64,000 nt of DNA from Ulvibacter antarcticus (GTDB taxonomy: Bacteria > Bacteroidota > Bacteroidia > Flavobacteriales > Flavobacteriaceae): contig NZ_REFC01000014.1 of NCBI RefSeq assembly GCF_003688405.1, positions 1 through 64,000 of the forward strand. The letters are read 5' to 3'. Made by a program: the position numbers and the translations under genes. This document shows positions 1 through 9,069 of this stretch, piece by piece. The notes below the pieces were generated by a model. The model did not search any database, was not told where the DNA came from, and saw only the letters and a program-made list of their open reading frames with translations. Within the stretch, counting starts at the first letter, position 1. Every line of letters begins with the position of its first letter.

Positions 1-3000
1 TTAGATCCAAACGATGTTAGTTTAACACCAGTAACTACTGGACCATTGACAGTGAATGCTGATGGAACGGTAACAGTTGCAGCAGGAACCGACTCTGGAA
101 CCTATACAGTAGTGTATACTATTTGTGAAATTGCTGTTCCAACGAACTGTAATGATGCTACGGTAACGGTAGTAGTAGACGGAACGATGGATGCAGTAGA
201 TGATGATTACACTGCAACTGCTCAAGAAGGAGTTGATGGAATCACTTACACTGGCCTATTAGATAATGACACTTTAAACGGAGTAGCGGTTGATCCAAAT
301 GATATAACGATCACACCAAACACGAACGGACCCTTGACAGTCAATGCCAATGGAACGGTAGATGTAGCTCCTGGAACAGGACCTGGAACATACACAGTAA
401 CCTACACGATTTGTGAGATTGCAGTTCCAACGAACTGTGATACTGCAACAGTAACAGTTGTTGTTGGGAATCCTGATCCGATAGATGCTGTGGATGATGA
501 CTTTAGTGGGTCTCCTGTTAATGGAACCACAGGTGGAGTTGCAGGTGATATTACCTTAAACGATACCTTGAATGGTGTTCCTGTCTTGGATACAGAAATC
601 ACGATCACTTTAGATATTGATGGAGGTCTTACAGGAGTAACAATCGATTCCGACGGAAATGTTATTGTTCCTGCAGGCGCGACAGCAGGAACGTATACGC
701 TTACTTACACAATATGTGAGATTGCTGTTCCAACAAACTGTGATACTGCAACGATTATTGTTGTAGTTGAAGATCCAATTCTGGTGATTGATGCTGTAAA
801 CGATGACTTCAGTGGTACTCCAATAAATGGAACTACGGGAGGTGTTGCAGGCGATATTACTTTGAACGATACCTTGAACGGTGTTCCAGTATTGGATACT
901 GAAATCACGATCACTTTAGATAATAATGGAGGTCTGACTGGAGTAACAATTGATTCCGACGGAAATGTTATTGTTCCTGCAGGCGCGACAGCAGGAACTT
1001 ATACGCTTACTTACACAATATGTGAGATTGCTGTTCCAACGAACTGTGATACTGCAACGATTATTGTTGTAGTTGAAGATCCAATCCTGGTGATTGATGC
1101 TGTAAACGATGACTTCAGTGGTACTCCAATAAATGGAACTACGGGAGGTGTTGCAGGCGATATTACTTTGAACGATACCTTGAACGGTGTTCCAGTATTG
1201 GATACTGAAATCACGATCACTTTAGATAATAATGGAGGTCTGACTGGAGTAACAATTGATTCCGACGGAAATGTAATAGTACCAGCAGGTTCAACAGCTG
1301 GAACTTATACGCTGACATATACTATTTGTGAAATCGCAAATCCAACGAACTGTGATACTGCAACGATCATAGTAGTTGTAGGAGATTGTTTAGACTTCCC
1401 TACAAATGATTGTGACGGTGATGGAGTAACAAACGAACAGGAAATTATAGATGGAACAGATCCTAATGATCCTTGTGAATATTTAGTTACAAGTCAAACT
1501 GGAACTACAAGTGCAACATGGAATGCTCTTGATTGTGATGGAGACGGAACGCCAAATGGAACCGATCCAGATCCTCAAGATCCTTGTACTGATGATGGTA
1601 CAGCTGGTGATGAAGATCCTAATAACCCAGTTTGGGCTGATGCAGATTGTGACGGTGATGGAGTGACTAATGGACAAGAGGTTATTGATGGTACGAACCC
1701 ACTAGATCCTTGTGATCTTGAAGTTGGAAGTCAAACATTACCTCCTTCTAATGATTGGAATAATGCAGACTGTGACGGCGATGGAGTTACTAACGGTCAG
1801 GAAATAATTGATGGCACGAATCCATTAGATATTTGTGACTTTATCTTCGGAAGCCAAACAGTAACACCTTCAAATGAATGGAACACATTAGATTGTGACG
1901 GAGATGGTGTTGTGAATGGAGTGGAAATTGGAAACGGAACAGATCCTACCGATCCTTGTGATTACTTCACATTGAGTCAAACGGTAACGCCTTCATCTGA
2001 ATGGAACAATTTAGATTGTGACGGTGATGGAGTAACCAACGGACAAGAAGTAATAGATGGTACAGATCCACAAGATCCTTGTGATTATGAAGCAACAAGT
2101 CAGACACTACCTACAGGAGGTGACTGGGCGAATGCAGATTGTGATGGTGATGGTGTTACCAACGGACAAGAAGTTATTGATGGGACAGATCCACAAGATC
2201 CATGTGATTACCTAACAGGTAGTCAAACAACAACAACTAGTTCTGAATGGAATGATCTTGATTGTGATGGTGATGGAGTATCCAATGGTGATGAAATTGC
2301 CGATGGTACAGATCCAAATGATTCTTGTGATCTTGTAGTTGGAAGTCAGACTTTACCACCTTCTACCGATTGGGATAACGCCGATTGTGATGGTGATGGT
2401 GTGACAAACGAACAGGAAGTGATTGATGGAACAGATCCAGCAGACCCTTGTGATTTCGTTCTTGACAGCCAAACCCTGCCAGTAAATAATGATTGGGGAG
2501 ACCTTGATTGTGACGGTGATGGAGTACCTAACGGTGTTGAAATCATTGATGGAACAGATATTTTCGATCCATGTAATTATGTACCAACAAGTCAGAACAA
2601 TCCATTAACAACAAGTGAAGAATGGAATAATTTAGACTGTGACGGTGATGGTGTTACAAATGGTAATGAAGTTGATCCTGATGGTGATGGTACTGCCGGA
2701 CCGAATGGAACGAATCCTTTAGATCTTTGTGACTTCAATATTGAAGATCAAACGCTGGATCCTTCAAGTCAATGGAATGATATTGACTGCGATGGTGATG
2801 GTGTTCCTAACGGAGTTGAAGTTATCGACGGAACAGATCCTAATGCAGTTTGTGATTACCTTCTGGAGAGTCAAACTTCAGTGCCAACAGTAGCTTGGGA
2901 ACTGGCAGATTGTGATTGTGAAGACACCGATGGTGATGGTATCCCTGACGGGGATGGTATTCCAAACGGTGAGGAAACCGGAGATGTAAATAACAACGGT

Positions 3001-3354
3001 ATTCCTGATTATCTGGAATGTAACAATGTTGATACTACAGCCGATGACGGATTGGAGATATACGATATCATGACACCAAACGGTGATGGATTAAACGATG
3101 TGTTTGTTATTAGAGGACTTGATAAGTACCCTGATAACAGAGTTAAGATCTATAATAGATGGGGAGTTCTTGTATTCGATGCCCGAAGTTATGGTACTTC
3201 TGATAATTATTTCAGAGGAGTATCTAACGGGAGAGTTACCATTTCTGAAACCGAAAAACTACCGGTTGGAACCTATTATTACGTATTGAATTACGTGAAT
3301 GACGCTGGTAACGAAAAGCAAATGGCTGGTCCATTATACATCAATAGAAACTAA
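1..3354 (+). CDS. Giant T9SS-secreted repeat protein with gliding-motility-type C-terminal domain (5' end outside window)
   Basis: The frame is open from base 1, so this is the C-terminal ~1117 residues of a larger surface or secreted protein. Order seen: beta-sandwich-like repeats of about 102 residues sharing a conserved TYTxTYTICEIAxPTNCDTAT segment (three near-identical units at 484-1392, more divergent ones before), then twelve calcium-type thrombospondin-3-like units of about 41 residues built on DCDGDGVxNGxE (1408-2907), then a roughly 100-residue domain starting near 3055 with TPNGDGLNDVF and YNRWG, the signature of the type B / gliding-motility T9SS C-terminal domain. Such proteins cross the outer membrane through T9SS and act in adhesion or motility; that role is inferred from family. 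The PorP/SprF gene 54 bp downstream is the usual partner of type B cargo. An adhesin is most likely; ligand unknown. Confidence 0.9.
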   Translation, partial: LDPNDVSLTPVTTGPLTVNADGTVTVAAGTDSGTYTVVYTICEIAVPTNCNDATVTVVVDGTMDAVDDDYTATAQEGVDGITYTGLLDNDTLNGVAVDPNDITITPNTNGPLTVNANGTVDVAPGTGPGTYTVTYTICEIAVPTNCDTATVTVVVGNPDPIDAVDDDFSGSPVNGTTGGVAGDITLNDTLNGVPVLDTEITITLDIDGGLTGVTIDSDGNVIVPAGATAGTYTLTYTICEIAVPTNCDTATIIVVVEDPILVIDAVNDDFSGTPINGTTGGVAGDITLNDTLNGVPVLDTEITITLDNNGGLTGVTIDSDGNVIVPAGATAGTYTLTYTICEIAVPTNCDTATIIVVVEDPILVIDAVNDDFSGTPINGTTGGVAGDITLNDTLNGVPVLDTEITITLDNNGGLTGVTIDSDGNVIVPAGSTAGTYTLTYTICEIANPTNCDTATIIVVVGDCLDFPTNDCDGDGVTNEQEIIDGTDPNDPCEYLVTSQTGTTSATWNALDCDGDGTPNGTDPDPQDPCTDDGTAGDEDPNNPVWADADCDGDGVTNGQEVIDGTNPLDPCDLEVGSQTLPPSNDWNNADCDGDGVTNGQEIIDGTNPLDICDFIFGSQTVTPSNEWNTLDCDGDGVVNGVEIGNGTDPTDPCDYFTLSQTVTPSSEWNNLDCDGDGVTNGQEVIDGTDPQDPCDYEATSQTLPTGGDWANADCDGDGVTNGQEVIDGTDPQDPCDYLTGSQTTTTSSEWNDLDCDGDGVSNGDEIADGTDPNDSCDLVVGSQTLPPSTDWDNADCDGDGVTNEQEVIDGTDPADPCDFVLDSQTLPVNNDWGDLDCDGDGVPNGVEIIDGTDIFDPCNYVPTSQNNPLTTSEEWNNLDCDGDGVTNGNEVDPDGDGTAGPNGTNPLDLCDFNIEDQTLDPSSQWNDIDCDGDGVPNGVEVIDGTDPNAVCDYLLESQTSVPTVAWELADCDCEDTDGDGIPDGDGIPNGEETGDVNNNGIPDYLECNNVDTTADDGLEIYDIMTPNGDGLNDVFVIRGLDKYPDNRVKIYNRWGVLVFDARSYGTSDNYFRGVSNGRVTISETEKLPVGTYYYVLNYVNDAGNEKQMAGPLYINRN
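484..1392 (+). repeat. Three tandem 306-bp coding repeats
   Basis: Units begin at 484, 790 and 1096, a period of exactly 306 bp (102 codons). Units 2 and 3 are almost identical at the nucleotide level for about 180 bp from their starts, including synonymous positions, and then diverge. This suggests recent duplication or gene conversion within the adhesin gene. Confidence 0.9.
1408..2907 (+). repeat. Twelve tandem TSP3-like calcium-binding coding repeats, mostly 123 bp
   Basis: Repeat starts at 1408, 1531, 1645, 1768, 1891 and 2014 show a mostly 123-bp period. Each encodes an acidic DxDGDGVxNGxE loop followed by a DGTDPxDPCD segment with paired cysteines. Units 10 and 11 are slightly longer. 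A degenerate thirteenth unit follows at 2908. Unlike the 306-bp repeats, these units differ at many synonymous sites, so they are older. Calcium binding is inferred from the acidic loop pattern. Confidence 0.9.
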
Positions 3355-3366
3355 TAAATAAATATA

Positions 3367-3395
3367 TACCTGTCGGATTTCCGATTCGGCAGGTT
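3367..3395 (+). terminator. Hairpin after the T9SS cargo gene
   Basis: ACCTGTCGGAT pairs with ATTCGGCAGGT through G-U wobbles around a TTCCG loop, followed by a weak T-rich run. It sits between the cargo gene and the PorP-like gene and could be a leaky terminator or an mRNA-stabilising stem. Confidence 0.55.
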
Positions 3396-3408
3396 TAATA
3401 ATAAACGT

Positions 3409-4365
3409 ATGAAAAATAGTAAACTAACTGTTTTAGTATTATTGCTCCTCGCGTTATACTCTTATACCGCCAACGCACAGCAGGATGCGCAATACACGCA
3501 GTATATGTATAACACTCTAAGTGTTAATCCGGCATATGCAGGGTCGCGAGATGTTTTTAGTTTTCTTGGACTTTATAGAAATCAATGGTTCGGGAATAAC
3601 ATAAAAGGAACGCCAAAAACATATACAGCTTCCTTGCATTCCCCAATTGCTAAAAATGTGTCACTCGGACTTAACGCAACGCGTGATGAAATCTTTATTA
3701 CACAGGAAACCTATCTCGATCTTGATTTTAGCTATACGTTACATCTTTCAGAAAAAGGAAGATTAAACTTAGGTTTAAAAGGTGGAGCTCACCTTCTTGA
3801 TGTCGATAGTAAACGTGCATACGAAGGCGCGTACAACCAGGGAGATCCCGATGCTGAAGTGTTTATTGACAACAAGTTCTCGCCACAATTTGGTGCAGGA
3901 GCCTATTATTTTACCGATAAATTCTACTTGGGATTAAGTGCTCCGAACATTTTGGAAACAGAGCATTTTGATGAATCGTCTGTAGATCCTAATAGTACTT
4001 CGAGCGCAACAGCCAAGGAAAAAATTAACTTTTATCTTATGTCGGGTTATGCTTTCGACATTAATGAAGATTTAAAATTTAAGCCCGCCTTTATAACTAA
4101 ATTAGTTCAGGGTGCTCCTTTGCAAGTTGACATTTCTGCTAACTTCCTAATAAATAAAAAATTCACATTAGGAGCCGCTTACAGATGGAGTGCAGCTATA
4201 AGTGCAATGGCAGGATTTCAATTGTCTGATCAGTTAATGCTAGGAATCGCTTACGATCGTGAGACAACCGAATTATCCAGATATAACAACGGTTCCTTTG
4301 AAGTGTTTTTGAGATACGAGATCTTCAAACAAAATGAAAACATGGTATCCCCTAGATTCTTCTAA
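3409..4365 (+). CDS. PorP/SprF family type IX secretion membrane protein
   Basis: 318-residue outer-membrane protein. An N-terminal signal peptide ends at the ANAQ site near residue 24, followed by the family hallmark QYTQYMYNTLSVNPAYAGSR and alternating beta-strand sequence ending in an aromatic-rich C-terminus typical of a small beta-barrel. PorP/SprF proteins cooperate with T9SS to deliver or anchor cargo bearing type B C-terminal domains. That matches the upstream neighbour, whose C-terminal domain is of this type. The downstream OmpA/PD40 gene follows after 20 bp, so the trio is probably co-transcribed. Family assignment is secure; pairing with the upstream cargo is inferred from context. 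Confidence 0.93.
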   Translation: MKNSKLTVLVLLLLALYSYTANAQQDAQYTQYMYNTLSVNPAYAGSRDVFSFLGLYRNQWFGNNIKGTPKTYTASLHSPIAKNVSLGLNATRDEIFITQETYLDLDFSYTLHLSEKGRLNLGLKGGAHLLDVDSKRAYEGAYNQGDPDAEVFIDNKFSPQFGAGAYYFTDKFYLGLSAPNILETEHFDESSVDPNSTSSATAKEKINFYLMSGYAFDINEDLKFKPAFITKLVQGAPLQVDISANFLINKKFTLGAAYRWSAAISAMAGFQLSDQLMLGIAYDRETTELSRYNNGSFEVFLRYEIFKQNENMVSPRFF

Positions 4366-4385
4366 TCGAATAAACCTACTTAAAC

Positions 4386-6344
4386 ATGAAATTTACATTC
4401 AATTTAATTTTGGCTTTTGCTCTTCTTGGAACAACAACAATTTTTGCACAAGAAGGAAAGGTTAAAAAAGGAAATAAAAAATACGAACAGTATGCCTTTG
4501 TAGATGCGCAACAAGCGTACTTAAAAGTTATCGACAACGGATTTCATTCTGCCGATATCCTTCAAAAATTAGCCGATTCTTACTATTTCACCGCAAATTA
4601 CGAAAGTGCTGCTAAATGGTATGGAGCCCTATATGAGAATTATAAATCTGACATGAGTTCCGAATACTTATACAGATATGCTCAATCCCTAAAGAGTGTG
4701 AAACGTTATGAAACGTCCAACGAAATTATGGAACAGTTTTACGCTATCAATGGTAGTGATAATCGAACTGTTTTCTTTGCACAGGAAAGAGCATATTTAG
4801 ACAAGATAGCAGAGTTAGAGAGATTTGAAGTCAGTAAAGTCGACTTCAACTCTAAACTTTCAGATTTTGCGCCATCTTATTATATGGATAAGCTAGTGTT
4901 TGCTTCAAACGGAAGAGAAAATTCGGCCGGACAACGAACGCACGACTGGAATGAACAACCTTTTCTAGACCTATATATTATTTCCAATAAGTCTTCCGAA
5001 GGAAAAAAAAATATTGACGAATTAAGTGGAAAAATCAATACGAAATTCCACGAATCGACTGCGGTATTTACCAAAAGTGGAGATACTATTTACTTCACTC
5101 GAAATAATTATACCAAAGGAAAGTATAGAAAAGACGCCAACGGAACCAATAGATTAAAGCTTTATAGAGGTGTAAAAAAAGAGAATGGAAACTGGGAGAT
5201 TGAAGAATTACCTTTTAATAATAATCAGTATTCTGTTGCTCATCCTGCCTTAAGCCCAGACGGTAAAACCTTGTATTTTGCAAGTGATATGCCAGGTGGA
5301 AAAGGAGGGTCAGACCTGTATAAAGTGCAAATCCTAACTGAAGGTTTTAGTGAACCAATGAGCCTGGGAGATGCTGTTAATACGAAAGAACGTGAGACTT
5401 TTCCATTTGTGAGTGCCGACAATAAATTGTATTTTTCTTCAGATGGCCATGTTGGTCTTGGAGGATTAGATGTGTTCGTAATGGATTTGGATGAGAATGC
5501 CTCTGGCAAAGAAGTTTATAACCTCGGAAAACCAATTAACAGTTATATAGATGATTTTTCTTTAATCATAGATAGTAATGATGGAAGCGGTTATTTTGCT
5601 TCCAATCGCAAGGGAGGATTAGGTGATGATGATATTTATTCTTTTAAGAGATTAGCTCCTTTGGAAATCGAATGTGCACAGCAGCTTGAAGGTGTTGTAA
5701 TAGATAATAAAAGTAAGCAGCCAATAGAAAATGCTAAAGTATTGCTTCTGGATGAAGATAATATGATGCTTTCTGAAACGGTTTCAACAGCCAGTGGAGC
5801 ATTTAGCTTCGAATTGGACTGCAGTAAAGCCTACTCTGTACGGTCAACGAAGGATGGATATTCGACTGAAGAAAAAACGCTGGCCAGTAGCTCAGAGAAT
5901 AATATAAAACTGGAAAGAAAATTACAACTTAAGAAAGGCCAGGATCTTACTGTTAGCCCAATCAAAGTTGGAAGTGATCTTGCAAAAATATTGAATCTCA
6001 ATCCAATTTATTTTGATCTGGATCGCTACAATATTCGAAAAGATGCTGCCTTAGAATTACAAAAAGTAATTGCGGTTCTAAAAGAGTATCCGACCATGAA
6101 AATTGACGTAAGGTCACATACAGACAGTCGCGGAAAAGATTCGTATAATAAAATTCTTTCTGAAAGAAGAGCACATGCGACTATGAATTATATTGTTGAA
6201 ACAGGTGGAATAAACAGATCCCGTGTTACAGGTAATGGTTATGGTGAAACTGCTCTGGTTAATCAATGTTCAAATGGTGTACAATGTGCCGATTACGTAC
6301 ATGAAGAAAATCGTAGATCAGAATTTATAGTAGTTGCAAATTAG
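4386..6344 (+). CDS. OmpA-family protein with TPR, PD40 (WD40-like) and CarboxypepD-type domains
   Basis: 652 residues. Signal peptide at 1-21 (ends FAQ), TPR-like helices at about 25-130, PD40-type beta-propeller segments at about 160-420 (HPALSPDGKTLYFASDMPGG and related blades), a carboxypeptidase-regulatory-like beta domain at about 430-510, and a C-terminal OmpA peptidoglycan-binding domain at about 537-650 (YFDLDRYNIR, SHTDSRG, NRRSEF). This architecture matches the PorE-like/OmpA proteins that tether T9SS-associated complexes to peptidoglycan. It closes a three-gene unit with the T9SS cargo and PorP/SprF genes and ends before a strong terminator. The precise partner is inferred. Confidence 0.9.
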   Translation: MKFTFNLILAFALLGTTTIFAQEGKVKKGNKKYEQYAFVDAQQAYLKVIDNGFHSADILQKLADSYYFTANYESAAKWYGALYENYKSDMSSEYLYRYAQSLKSVKRYETSNEIMEQFYAINGSDNRTVFFAQERAYLDKIAELERFEVSKVDFNSKLSDFAPSYYMDKLVFASNGRENSAGQRTHDWNEQPFLDLYIISNKSSEGKKNIDELSGKINTKFHESTAVFTKSGDTIYFTRNNYTKGKYRKDANGTNRLKLYRGVKKENGNWEIEELPFNNNQYSVAHPALSPDGKTLYFASDMPGGKGGSDLYKVQILTEGFSEPMSLGDAVNTKERETFPFVSADNKLYFSSDGHVGLGGLDVFVMDLDENASGKEVYNLGKPINSYIDDFSLIIDSNDGSGYFASNRKGGLGDDDIYSFKRLAPLEIECAQQLEGVVIDNKSKQPIENAKVLLLDEDNMMLSETVSTASGAFSFELDCSKAYSVRSTKDGYSTEEKTLASSSENNIKLERKLQLKKGQDLTVSPIKVGSDLAKILNLNPIYFDLDRYNIRKDAALELQKVIAVLKEYPTMKIDVRSHTDSRGKDSYNKILSERRAHATMNYIVETGGINRSRVTGNGYGETALVNQCSNGVQCADYVHEENRRSEFIVVAN

Positions 6345-6361
6345 GCCTACATTTAAATAAT

Positions 6362-6396
6362 AAAAAAACCCCTTACAGTTAAGTAAGGGGTTTTTT
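6362..6396. terminator. Bidirectional rho-independent terminator
   Basis: CCCCTTAC pairs with GTAAGGGG, flanked by an A-run on one side and a T-run on the other, so it can end both the plus-strand OmpA gene and the convergent small lipoprotein gene. Confidence 0.9.
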
Positions 6397-6413
6397 ATTG
6401 TGCTTGAAAAATA

Positions 6414-6650
6414 TTAGTTGTCGTCGTTTCCTTCAACTTCGTCTTTAACTTCCTGTACGCCTTCTTCAATAGCGTCTCCTGTATCTTCGACTGCTTCTTC
6501 AATTGCATCACCAGCCTTTTCTAAGTTTGATTGAGTGTCTTCTACTGCATTCTCTAAAGCATCAGCTGCTTTTTCTTCAGTAGTTTCTCTACAAGAATAG
6601 ATCGAAAGCACTAAGCATAATGATGCAAGGGATAAAATTAATTTTTTCAT
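6414..6650 (-). CDS. Small acidic lipoprotein of the SCRE family (paralogue 1)
   Basis: 78 residues. MKK start, hydrophobic core and lipobox ending SIYSC (Cys about 20), so processing by signal peptidase II and lipidation are expected. The mature part starts C-R-E-T-T and consists of repeated short amphipathic acidic stretches (DALENAVEDT, DAIEEAVEDTGDAIEEG) ending in DDN. It resembles the three lipoproteins encoded at 9889-10631 in the lipobox context SC-R-E/D-x-K/T and in acidic composition. A TACTTTTG promoter element lies at 6683-6690 on the same strand. Function is unknown; an envelope location is inferred. Confidence 0.85.
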   Translation of the reverse strand: MKKLILSLASLCLVLSIYSCRETTEEKAADALENAVEDTQSNLEKAGDAIEEAVEDTGDAIEEGVQEVKDEVEGNDDN

Positions 6651-6682
6651 TGTTGATGTAAATTAGTGATTAATATTTCGCG

Positions 6683-6690
6683 CAAAAGTA
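6683..6690 (-). promoter_or_regulatory. Bacteroidota -7 promoter element TACTTTTG
   Basis: Reading the minus strand gives TACTTTTG, a full match to TAnnTTTG. Initiation a few bases downstream would leave a leader of about 25 nt before the lipoprotein start at 6650. No clear -33 TTG at ideal spacing was seen. Confidence 0.6.
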
Positions 6691-6919
6691 CTCTTTTTAA
6701 CGATATGATAATCTATGGTTCTTATTTTTTGTTACAAATAATACCCTTGTTTATTCTTACAAAGTTACATCGAGAGTCTTCGCGGAAATTTTAATTCGCT
6801 TCTGGTGTTTTTTAGAGTGCATTCTAATTAGTGTCGTTGTCATTTCAAGTTTTTTGTCCTTTAATGTCAATGACTTAGAATAATAATATTATAAATAAGA
6901 ATGCTGATTGGGGTTTTTC

Positions 6920-7687
6920 TTAGTACGCTTTTTCGCTTAAATATTTCCAATAGCGCTTCGGAACGTGACGTAAATGAAGTTTTGTGTTTTTTCGAGAAAC
7001 AATATTAGTACTCTTGAAATAATTCTTCCATAATTCTTCGTATTCGATTTCTTCTGAAGTAAAGAAAACCTGCTTATTACTATTTAGATTTACATCATCA
7101 GTAAGCTCAATCTCGATCGTATTTACATTTTCCAGGTCATAATACAATCCGTAATTTCTTTTCAAATCATAAATTATCCATTTTTGATCTGCATACCTGT
7201 TTTTAAAATGCTTGGCGTTTAAAGGCAGCACGTTGAAATCGGGTTCGATAGTGCTTAAATAGACTCCATCCTTGGTAAGTCTGAATCTAACAAAGGCATC
7301 CATACGGTGCTTTTCACGACTTACGCTTTTCGCAATTTTTGAAATCTTCAGTATATGTGGATCAGTAAAATTGCTTTCTATTTTTTGTTTCGCTGAAAAA
7401 GCCTTCCGAATTACATAAAGCATTGTGTCTTCTACTCCTGTTATTTCACTTAAAAAAGCTTTGTAGAGTTGCTGTCTTCCTTCCGAAGAGAAATAACGGC
7501 AAATTCCCTTCCATACACGTTCTGCCTTGATTCTATCTGTAAAAACGGTTTCGAGCGTATCGAAAAAATTTTCCGAAGCTATCCTTTTGGTCTGAATGCT
7601 CGCTAGCGGAATTTTCTCTTCATATATAGTAAAAACGGCAGTCAAAAATCCATCGAAACTTCCATCATAAACTAAAATTTTCTTCAT
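6920..7687 (-). CDS. TIGR03915-type (DUF4130) putative DNA metabolism protein
   Basis: 255 residues, start ATG at 7687. It opens with YDGSFDGFLTAVFTIYE, the conserved N-terminus of the family otherwise known as probable DNA metabolism protein, and ends with the conserved basic RHVPKRYWKYLSE block. The start codon overlaps the stop of the upstream radical SAM gene in an ATGA configuration, so the two are translationally coupled; the pair is conserved together in many bacteria. The biochemical activity of this protein has not been established to my knowledge. A partner role in repair or modification of DNA with the radical SAM enzyme is inferred from conserved linkage. Confidence 0.88.
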   Translation of the reverse strand: MKKILVYDGSFDGFLTAVFTIYEEKIPLASIQTKRIASENFFDTLETVFTDRIKAERVWKGICRYFSSEGRQQLYKAFLSEITGVEDTMLYVIRKAFSAKQKIESNFTDPHILKISKIAKSVSREKHRMDAFVRFRLTKDGVYLSTIEPDFNVLPLNAKHFKNRYADQKWIIYDLKRNYGLYYDLENVNTIEIELTDDVNLNSNKQVFFTSEEIEYEELWKNYFKSTNIVSRKNTKLHLRHVPKRYWKYLSEKAY

Positions 7688-8967
7688 GCAGATGTCAGCT
7701 TGTTGGTTTCAAACAAATTGAGTTGTTGACTGTACGCACCTCTAAACTTACTATTCGATTCTTGTAAAATAAGCCCCTTTATTTGCGCGGCAGTTCGATC
7801 CTTGATTTCAAAATCACGGGAGTTACAAACTATGAAATATTTCGCTCGGTTAAGGGCGATTCCAATAGCTTTTAAGTGTTCTAGTGTCAAGTTTCTGAAA
7901 CGTCGGGCCTGTATTATTTTATACACCGATTTCATGCCAATACCGGGAATTCTGGCTAACATTCTTTTATCGGCTTTATTAATGTCGATGGGAAATTGTT
8001 CCAAATTTCGCAACGCCCAACTTAGTTTCGGATCTATATCTGAATCTAAATTTGGATATTCTTTATTCAGCAATTCTCGTACATCAAAACCATAAAAGCG
8101 AAGTAACCAGTCGGTTTGATACAACCGATTTTCTCTGAGAAGCGGAACTTCTGTGCCGATGCTGGGTAAGCGTGTATCATAACTAATAGGAATATAGCCG
8201 GAATAGTAGACCCGCTTTAGATTAAAATTTTTATAAAAATAGGCAGACGTATACATGATTTCTGCATCGGTTTCACCACTTGCGCCAACGATCATTTGAG
8301 TGCTTTGGCCGGCGGGTGCATAGAGTGGTGTACTTTTTATAAGTTTCTTTTCACTTTTATACTGAAGAATTTCATTTTTCACCTTTTCCATAGGCTGGAT
8401 AAAATCCTTTCTGTTTTTCTCTGGCGCCAAGAGTTTTAGCCCTTTTTCTGAAGGTATTTCAATATTCACACTCAGTCTATCGGCGTACAAACCGGCTTCG
8501 CGCATGAGTTCATCACTAGCCCCGGGAATCGATTTCAGATGAATGTAGCCGTTAAAATTTTCTTCTTCCCTGAGCTTCTTAGCCACTGAAATCAAGCGCT
8601 CCATGGTATAATCTGCATTTTTAAAAATACCGCTGCTTAAAAAGAGCCCTTCAATGTAATTTCTTCGATAGAAATTTATGGTAAGATCAACTACTTCCTG
8701 AACTTTAAAGGCAGCTCTTTTAATATCATTACTTTTTCGCGTAACACAGTAAGCACAATCAAAAATACAATGGTTTGTAAGTAGTATTTTTAAAAGGGAA
8801 ACACAACGTCCATCTTCGGAATAAGTATGGCAAATACCCATACCACTACTATCTCCAAGACCTTTATTTTTATTAGCTCTTTTACTGCCACTGGAGGAGC
8901 AGGAAACATCGTATTTTGCAGCATCAGCAAGGATGTTTAATTTTTCTTTTATTCGTTCAAAATTCAT
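7684..8967 (-). CDS. Putative DNA modification/repair radical SAM protein (TIGR03916 type)
   Basis: 427 residues from ATG 8967. A longer frame to 9009 would begin inside the operator palindrome, so the shorter start MNFERIKEKLNIL is preferred. The 4Fe-4S cluster motif C-x3-C-x2-C is CIFDCAYC at residues 67-74, and a helix-hairpin-helix DNA-binding motif (LARIPGIGMKSVYKI) lies near residue 330. This combination matches the radical SAM family distantly related to spore photoproduct lyase that is always paired with TIGR03915 proteins. A TAATTTTG -7 element at 8988-8995 on this strand gives a short leader and is overlapped by the inverted repeat at 8993-9031. Substrate unknown; role in DNA lesion processing inferred. 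Confidence 0.9.
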   Translation of the reverse strand: MNFERIKEKLNILADAAKYDVSCSSSGSKRANKNKGLGDSSGMGICHTYSEDGRCVSLLKILLTNHCIFDCAYCVTRKSNDIKRAAFKVQEVVDLTINFYRRNYIEGLFLSSGIFKNADYTMERLISVAKKLREEENFNGYIHLKSIPGASDELMREAGLYADRLSVNIEIPSEKGLKLLAPEKNRKDFIQPMEKVKNEILQYKSEKKLIKSTPLYAPAGQSTQMIVGASGETDAEIMYTSAYFYKNFNLKRVYYSGYIPISYDTRLPSIGTEVPLLRENRLYQTDWLLRFYGFDVRELLNKEYPNLDSDIDPKLSWALRNLEQFPIDINKADKRMLARIPGIGMKSVYKIIQARRFRNLTLEHLKAIGIALNRAKYFIVCNSRDFEIKDRTAAQIKGLILQESNSKFRGAYSQQLNLFETNKLTSA

Positions 8968-8987
8968 AGCGTATATTGGAATAAATA

Positions 8988-8995
8988 CAAAATTA
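8988..8995 (-). promoter_or_regulatory. -7 promoter element TAATTTTG for the radical SAM operon
   Basis: The minus strand reads TAATTTTG, a full TAnnTTTG match, placing transcription start near 8981 and the ATG at 8967. The element overlaps the outer end of the 15-bp inverted repeat, so a bound repressor would block it. Confidence 0.65.
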
Positions 8996-9031
8996 TGGAT
9001 TATTTCCAATTAAAACGGAAATAATCCATAA
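8993..9031. promoter_or_regulatory. Candidate S24-repressor operator, perfect 15-bp inverted repeat
   Basis: TTATGGATTATTTCC (8993-9007) is the exact reverse complement of GGAAATAATCCATAA (9017-9031), with a 9-nt spacer. Further half-site-like sequences sit on both sides: GGAATAAA near 8978 and GGAACTATTCC at 9039-9049. The array lies between the divergent radical SAM operon and the XRE-S24 regulator and touches the radical SAM promoter. Repression of both genes by the S24 protein, relieved on DNA damage, is inferred. Confidence 0.75.
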
Positions 9032-9058
9032 AAAATTAGGAACTATTCCAAAAAATTG

Positions 9059-9066
9059 TATTTTTG
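9059..9066 (+). promoter_or_regulatory. -7 promoter element TATTTTTG of the S24 regulator, near-leaderless
   Basis: TATTTTTG is a full TAnnTTTG match ending only 3 nt before the ATG at 9070. Initiation at the usual distance would give a leaderless or almost leaderless mRNA. Confidence 0.5.
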
Positions 9067-9069
9067 AGT

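Noticed and set aside
402-2546. Several minus-strand open frames across the adhesin repeats
   Set aside because: They are repeat-periodic antisense shadows of the plus-strand gene, lacking starts or family features.
1408-2907. Regular 123-bp repeats as a possible CRISPR array
   Set aside because: They are in-frame protein repeats with coding-like third-position changes and no spacers.
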